Shown piece by piece: positions 57,901 to 64,000 of a stretch of DNA of 64,000 nt. Position numbers and translations under genes: made by a program. The notes beneath the pieces are model-generated. The model did not search any database. It saw nothing but the letters and a program-made list of their open reading frames with translations, and was not told where the DNA came from. The stretch's first letter is position 1. Each line of letters begins with the position of its first letter. The DNA is from Vitis vinifera (taxonomy: Eukaryota; Streptophyta; Magnoliopsida; Vitales; Vitaceae), in assembly GCF_030704535.1 (NCBI RefSeq), contig NC_081820.1, positions 2,992,501-3,056,500 on the forward strand, written 5' to 3'.

Positions 57901-60900
57901 TAGCTTTGAAAAGTAATTGAGGCAATAAAAAATATATTAATTTACCTGGGCAAGCCTAGCTGCAAGATATAAAGCAAGTGTACGTCTCCTACTAGAATCA
58001 TCTAAGGCTAGAATAGACAAACCCGCAACTGAACCTGCTAAAATTCTGCTCCATCATCCCCTTTAACAAAGTCATAAATATGGAATAGGCTCTATCATGC
58101 ATCAACAGCTTCAAATCATTCCAAAACATACAAAATGAAGTTTTAAAAAAATACAAATCATGTACTAGAAAGGGATATTAAGGATTGGAAACTTACGCAT
58201 TCAGAGGAGTTTCTTTCTTTCTCAACTTTCTCAACAAACATCGGAGGGCATGATAGGATCCAGTAAAACCACCAAAAAGTAAACCAACACGACATGCTTC
58301 TTCTCTTACTATCAAATCTTTCTCTGAGACAAGTTGCTGCAAATATAATGAAGTTTTTCACACTAATCAACAGCCATGAATAAAGATGCATATCCAGAAT
58401 ATGCATAATGCGTAGCATCTTTCCCCTCCCCCAACCTCAAACCAAACAACAATTCTCTCAATTCCTCCAGAAAATTGAGAAAAATTTAACAAATATGTAA
58501 CTAGAGGACAAGTTAAATGTGCAAAAGCTTCAAATATGTTAAAAATTAGAAGAAATAGGATTTCAAATGGCTTCGCACTTGGAACACTTCCCATGTGATT
58601 GGGTTACTCACCTCTTTTGTCGGACAATTATTAATATGGCATCTTATTTCCCTATTAAAGAGAAGAAAAAATTGTTCATATTACAATCCTGGTGTTGACC
58701 ATACACTTCCTGGTGGACAAAGATCCAAGAGCAGTGAAATTTGCGACAAGTGGAAGTCTAATCAACAAGATCAGTGCATTGACTTAAGTAGCACATTCTG
58801 TCTTGTCCTTGACCAACAACTAATCATCCCACAGTTATTCATTAATCTCCACTGCAATCCTGCATCTAATTTGTGATTCTCCCTTCTTTGATTAAGTGGC
58901 CTGCCTAGTGGTACTCTAGCTACAAATTGCAAGATAAGTTTCATTTAACATATGCATCCCACTATGAATTTCGTCTTAACATGCAATATTAAATAAGCTT
59001 CCTTGAACAATGATCACCATTGTGGAATGACTAGAGAAGGGACTCATTTAGATGCAGTTGCAGGAATCTTGCCTCTAGAATTATCTTTTAAGTTGTCAAC
59101 TTCTGCTTAATCAATCATATGTGAAAACCAATCTATAAGAATATTCAAAAGAACCTATCTCAGTTTTTTCCTAGAAAAAGACTAAATCCAGTCTATTTTC
59201 TGTCTCAATCTCTATTGCTTGATTTCATCTTGTCAGCAACCCCTGCTGTATTTTCCTTTGTAACAAATGTTGCCCTACTGCTACTTGCATTTGAAAAACA
59301 ATTCATTACAACCAACAACACCTCCAAGACCATGATCAACATCTTTCCTACAATTTTCCAATGCCACTACAAGTAGATCAATCTATCACTGCATTATCTT
59401 AAGCTAAACAAAATCAACAACCATGCACATAATAGAGTCTTCAGATTGACAAGCATTTTAGAACATAAAATAACTTGACAAGCATTTTAGGACAGAAAAT
59501 AACAGCACTTTGACTTTCTTTATTGCTTGATTTTCCTCAACTTATTATCCTATGGGATATTTTCATCACTGCCTATAAATGATCAATTCATTACTTGACT
59601 AATTATTCAATTAACAACATTAGTAAAATAAATTCACATAGGACCTAATCCTATTAACTAAAGAGGACAAAAAGGCACTAAAAAACGGATTTCGTAAATT
59701 AAATAAATTGATCGACAATCTAGGCGACAAATTATGTTAAATCAGCTGAACTAGGATCCAAATGAATTACCATCCATGTAATCAATACAATGCAATTTGT
59801 ACAATATAAATTCTCATTCTAGAAAAGCAATTTAAAACTCCATCTTGAAACAATCATTGTGCAGAAATGCTAATTCCACTTAACCACAATATCCAGGACA
59901 TTTCAAATAGATGAATAAATTGACTAATGACCTGTGGACTATGACAGTAGAATGCAACCAGAGAATCTCTATAATGCAATTTGCATAATTTGAACTTCCA
60001 TATAATCAATTTAAAAACACCTTTTGGATTGATTGCTAATCAGAACTCTTAATTCAACTGAACCCAATTATTCAAGACCTAAAAGAGCACAGATGCGTGT
60101 AAAACAAAGAAACAAATAAATTAATGCCCAATCTTGACCATAAATGAAGTCAGGCTTAACTCCTCAAACGATGATCAGAGAATGCAACCAAACAATCAAT
60201 TTATACAATATGAATTCTCACCTAAAATTCATTCTTGAGATAATCACCAATCAGAAACCCTAATTCTTTGTACCTATCAGAAACCCTAATTCCAATTTAC
60301 CACATCATTTTCCAACCTAAAATTTTTTACAACTCATACGTGAAAACAATCACAGCACGTTACAAAGTACCAGAAAGCCTAATTCCACTTCACGACACTA
60401 TCCAAAACCTTAGAAAAAAAAGGTACAACCAAAAATTTCATCCGAATACAGTCATCGACCAATCGGAACCCTAATTCCACTTCACCAGATCATTCAATAC
60501 CTAGACAAAGAAATGCAACAATCAAATAACTCGATCCAAACACAATCACCAAACGTTGCATCAATCAGAAACCCTAATTCCACTTCAATGGATTATCCAG
60601 AAGCTAAGAAAGCAAATGCAACAATCAAATAACTGATCTGAACACAATCACCAAACTCTGTAGCTATCAGAAACTCCTTCCACCACCACATAATTCAAAA
60701 CCTAGACAAACACAAATGCACCAAACAAACAACACAGTCGCCTAACCTTGAGATCGAGAAGCGACGAATATGATTGCCTCCGGACGAGCTTGAAGGCCCG
60801 GAGAAGAATTCCGATACCGACTCTAACGCCGTAGGAGAGGAGGAAGCTCTGGCAGAGATTGCCGATGGCGTTGGCGACGCAGGACTCATTGGCGTGGTCG

Positions 60901-61067
60901 CATTGCGGGTGGTGGAAGCCACGGGCGTGGCGCTGGCGCCGCTGCAGCTCCTCTATGGCCTCCCGGAGCCTTTCCTCGGCCTCCCGGAGCCGGTGCTCGG
61001 CCGCTCCGTCGGAGTTTTCGCCGCCGTTAGGCGGCGGAGACGTCGATGCTGCTGTGGTGGTTTGCAT
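54952..61067 (-). CDS. TMEM135-like multi-pass membrane protein
   Basis: Eight exons: 61067-60747, 58336-58197, 58045-57946, 57819-57721, 57310-56963, 55788-55696, 55614-55408, 55233-54952, joined in frame to 529 residues. The N-terminus has a charged coiled-coil-like stretch (EHRLREAEERLREAIEELQRR), then a Cys/His motif (HHPQCDHANESC) and SFLLSYGVRVGIGILLRAF. This is like the conserved 'C-rich' start of the TMEM135 family. Later blocks (LFGGFTGSYHALRCLLRK, AILAGSVAGLSILALDDSSR, RRTLALYLAARLAQ, YAFIMRPETLPKSYQDFI) follow the same family pattern. The second half repeats similar membrane segments (VYWVAGGTSALSVLLEKKAR, ELALYVLPRAGDSLWYILV, FCACMGGIMYYLEHEPDTM). Animal TMEM135 affects peroxisome and mitochondrial dynamics; the plant role is not established. 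The family call is by pattern recall. Intron 1 (2.4 kb) contains tandem repeats with telobox motifs. Confidence 0.85.
60180..60690. repeat. Degenerate tandem repeat with telobox motifs in TMEM135-like intron 1
   Basis: About five diverged copies of a roughly 95-bp unit contain 'atcagaaaccctaattccac', 'cattcaa(t)acctag', 'aatgcaacaatcaaataact' and 'cacaatcacc'. Exact AAACCCTAA (telobox) occurs at 60255, 60281 and 60569, with near matches in other copies. Weaker copies may extend left to about 59750. Confidence 0.7.
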
Positions 61068-61137
61068 TTTGGCCAGCGAAAGTCAGAGGCCTGCCGCATC
61101 CGGAGAGAAGTGGAGCGAAATACAATACAATTTGTAG

Positions 61138-61145
61138 TATTTATA
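61138..61145 (-). promoter_or_regulatory. Probable TATA box of the TMEM135-like gene
   Basis: TATAAATA on the minus strand lies 70 bases before the ATG at 61067, so transcription would start near 61108 with a short leader of about 40 bases. The match is good but unproven. Confidence 0.5.
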
Positions 61146-61744
61146 GTGAAAAAACAATGAAATTAAATAAACACGATATTATTGAAAATGACAAAAAAAT
61201 TGGATAACGCTTTTTAAGGTTTATATATTATTTTATTATTATTTTTGGTTTACAAAGTAAATATTATTTTATTTTATGATTATATTTATATTTTTAATAA
61301 AATTATAAATAATTTTACAACATAATATAAAATTATAATAACTAATAATATAATGTCTAGAGACCAAAAGTAAAATTACTTATTTTACCTAAAATTCAAT
61401 CGTTTTGCTCAATACTTAGAATATATTTGGTAACTATTTTTTAAAATAATTATGAAAACTATTTTATAATGTTTTGTAGAATAAAATCTTGTTTGAAAAT
61501 CAAAAATGTTTTTCATTGGTTTTAAATATTTTTAAAAATAATTTTTATGTCTAATTTTTTATTTTTAATCATGTTTCTATAATTATTTTTGGGAATAATC
61601 CATAGAAAATAAATGAAAAGAACAAAAAATAATTACAAGATGTTCCTTGAAAATATTTTATTTTTTATTTTAAAATAAAAAATAGAAAACAGTTTTTGAT
61701 TGCTAAACTATTATCGAAAATAATTGTCAAGCGGAGCCTTAGTC

Positions 61745-62250
61745 ATCTTGTAACTTTTAGGGCATCCACATTTGACATATGACCAAAATTTTTAGAAATA
61801 ATTTTATACTATAATTGGATAAATAATTTTTAAGATAAAGTAATTATATGGTAATTTAATAAAAAATAAAAAAAAAAAAGAATTTAAGTTAATAATATCT
61901 TTTATATATATATATAATAAAAAATAAAAATAAAAAAGAATTTAAGTTAATAATATCTTTTATATATATATATTGATTTTATTTGTGATGGACCCATAAG
62001 ATAAATTATAATTTTATTTTTATTGTTCAAATAATAATGTTAGTAAATTTACCTAAAATCGGATAGGCATCCTCGTGTGAGATATGACCAAAATCTTTGG
62101 AAATGATTCTATAAATAATTTTTAAGATAAAGTGATTCTACGGTAATTTAATAATAAAATAAAATTAAAATAGGAATCAGAGTTAATAATATCTTAAATA
62201 TATATTTTGATTTATAATTTTATTTTTATTATTCAAGTAATATATATATA
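61745..62250. repeat. Diverged direct duplication, AT-rich
   Basis: Two copies, about 61755-62035 and 62068-62240, share in order 'gatatgaccaaaat', 'taaataatttttaagataaagt.att', 'ggtaatttaata', 'agttaataatatctt', 'tatat.ttgattt' and 'ataattttatttttatt'. The first copy also contains an internal two-copy repeat ('gaatttaagttaataatatcttttatatatata' region, written here in part only). Confidence 0.75.
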
Positions 62251-62742
62251 TATATTTTAATAATCGAGGAACCTTTCGTGATTAAACCCTTAAAACTCTT
62301 CATAGGATCCAAATATCGGGATATTGATCATCTCGTAGCAATCAACATCAGATAAATTAATGATATTATGAGATTCAAATAATATTAGAAAAAATATAAA
62401 ATAAGGTTAGGCAAGTTATTGAATGATGATAAATGATTTCATGGCACAAGGCAAGTGCCAAACATATTTAATGCACCACAAATGTTGATCTCATTTTTAA
62501 TTATTTATTAATTCGGAGGTTCTTATGTCCTTTACGTCACGTAATCAAAGAAATATAAAATATAGTTTTTGTTTTTAAAATAAGAATAATAGTAATTATC
62601 CTTAAATAAAATATGAGAAGTTTTAAAAGTTTATATTGAAAAAGTTATGATTTAAAAAATTATTTAAAAAAATTGAGATGTAAAAATAATTGACCTATCT
62701 TAAATTTGTAAAAATGACTTTTAAAGATATTAGACAAATTTA

Positions 62743-62743
<1 letters not shown>

Positions 62744-62776
<33 letters not shown>
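62744..62776. repeat. (TTA)n microsatellite
   Basis: About eleven uninterrupted TTA triplets. Confidence 0.95.
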
Positions 62777-63078
62777 TTACAAAATGTTCTATTTTTATAA
62801 TAGATTTAAAAAAAATAAAAATAGGACGATGAATCTAATTTTTAATTTCTCATTTTTAAAAAATAAAAATTCATGCATTTTATGTAAGAATTTTTATTTT
62901 TTATTTTATTTAAAAATGCATCTAAACTTACATCTAAATCTCCTTTCCAATCAAAGGCTCCTTATGAAGGTAGTGACAAACACCTTTTTGATATGAACAA
63001 AAAGAGTGTCATTAATAAGGGGGTGTCGTATGTGTGTCCTAGTCCCACTCAGATCCCATTAGGTTATAACCCACATCT

Positions 63079-63083
<5 letters not shown>

Positions 63084-63120
<37 letters not shown>
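63084..63120. repeat. (TA)n microsatellite
   Basis: About eighteen uninterrupted TA dinucleotides. Confidence 0.95.
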
Positions 63121-63123
<3 letters not shown>

Positions 63124-63199
63124 TTTTTCGGTATGACTCAAATCCAAGTTTCAATATAATATTCAATCAATAACGTTGGATGAAACCATTTGGAACTCA

Positions 63200-63413
63200 T
63201 TTCAACTTGTTTCGAAATTGAAAACTTAACAATAAGTGGTTGAGTTTAAATTTCAACTTGTTTCGAAATTGAAAACTTTACAATAAGTGGTTGAGTTTAA
63301 ATTTCAACTTGTTTCAACTTGTTTTGAAATTGAAAACTTAACAATAAGTGGTTGAGTTTAAATTTCAACTTGTTTCGAAATTGAAAACTTAACAATAAAT
63401 GGTTGAGTTTAAA
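63200..63413. repeat. Four-copy minisatellite, 51-bp unit
   Basis: Four nearly identical head-to-tail copies begin 'tttcaacttgtttcgaaatt' and end 'ggttgagtttaaa'. Copy 3 has an extra 10 bp through duplication of its own first ten bases (tttcaacttg). Only about one or two substitutions separate the copies, so the array is young. Confidence 0.95.
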
Positions 63414-64000
63414 ATTAGAGGGAGTTCTAAATCAATTTTGAACTTGTAAGTAAAAAAGATGGTCAGCTGGATATTCAATAAAATTCATTGTTCATTTGGG
63501 ACTCACCCACTATCCATATTGATTCACCATGTTCTTGGGTTTGAAATAAGTGTCTTTTGTTTAAAATAGGTAAGGGGATTCAAACTAAACTTTTGCCAAA
63601 AGTATCTTTGCATTCCTTTAAGTACTTAAGTTCTAAATGGCTAAAAGTCATTTTGAATTCAAGTTGTCAATTTCAAACTCACCATCACTCTTAATTTAGT
63701 TTGCTTCGAATGCGTGTAACTTCCTCTTTTTAACTTCAATTCACAAACGACTTTAAGTGTTGGATTCCTAACTTCCCAATATTGAAAACAACATATAACT
63801 TACCCAAAAGTGACATTGGAAAGTACTCCATATTTCCATTCAAACTAATAACTAGTGTTTTAACATCGATTAAGGTTAAATTGGATGATTTGAGTGTCTC
63901 ATATTGCAAAATTTGTACCCTTTAAGTACCATTTGAGTACATATTTGAGCTTCAATCAACAAACACAAGTTAAAGTGATTTTATCATATCTAATTGCTTA

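Larger units (their letters stand above)
61068..64000. other. AT-rich upstream region of the TMEM135-like gene with repeats
   Basis: No gene is supported. It contains a TATA-like site near the gene, a diverged direct duplication (about 61745-62250), a (TTA)n run at 62744-62776, a (TA)n run at about 63084-63120, and a 51-bp minisatellite at 63200-63413. Confidence 0.6.

Noticed and set aside
1..64000. CRISPR arrays, operons, rRNA or tRNA genes
   Set aside because: No array of regular spacers, no bacterial gene layout, and no cloverleaf or rRNA sequence I could recognise. tRNA genes were not excluded rigorously; tRNAscan-SE would settle it.

Overview
The window looks like nuclear DNA of a woody eudicot. 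The AT-rich intergenic DNA, very long introns packed with L1 (LINE) retrotransposons and the gene families present fit grapevine (Vitis) best, but that species call is inference. There is no prokaryotic, organellar or viral gene content. All genes are spliced, so I rebuilt exons by hand from protein continuity and splice signals (GT-AG, one GC-AG); exon coordinates are in each entry.

Layout, left to right. 1-5.6 kb is gene-free and holds a probable 2-kb solo LTR (2496-4479). 5.6-7.5 kb (+) is a VAN3-binding/FORKED-like gene (DUF828 plus PH-like region). 8.7-30.0 kb (-) is one gene for a predicted plastid membrane protein with a C-terminal zinc ribbon. It has four small exons; its three introns have soaked up a nearly full-length L1 (12.1-18.4 kb), an old antisense L1 (20-25.7 kb), three 5'-truncated L1 pieces, a Copia remnant and a 263-bp miniature LTR retrotransposon. 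33.6-36.0 kb (-) is TOC34, the plastid outer-envelope import GTPase, with a long 5'-UTR intron reaching about 38.6 kb. 41.1-46.5 kb (+) is USB1, the U6 snRNA 3' phosphodiesterase, with another decayed L1 in intron 2. 47.9-50.5 kb (-) is an ankyrin-PGG (ACD6/ITN1-like) gene carrying a frameshift, followed at 51.5-53.7 kb by the debris of a tandem duplicate. 55.0-61.1 kb (-) is a TMEM135-like multi-pass membrane protein gene in eight exons. 61.1-64 kb is AT-rich with direct repeats and a 51-bp minisatellite.

The genes do not form a pathway or operon. Two (TOC34 and the zinc-ribbon protein) point to plastid membranes, one to RNA processing, one to vein/vesicle trafficking, one to defence-type membrane signalling and one to peroxisome/mitochondrion-type membrane biology. 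The most interesting content is in the retroelements: target-site duplications still visible around four L1 insertions, an L1 ORF2 disabled only by three Trp-to-stop changes, the tiny LTR element, and the ankyrin duplication with a GC-AG intron. I see no convincing new multi-gene system.
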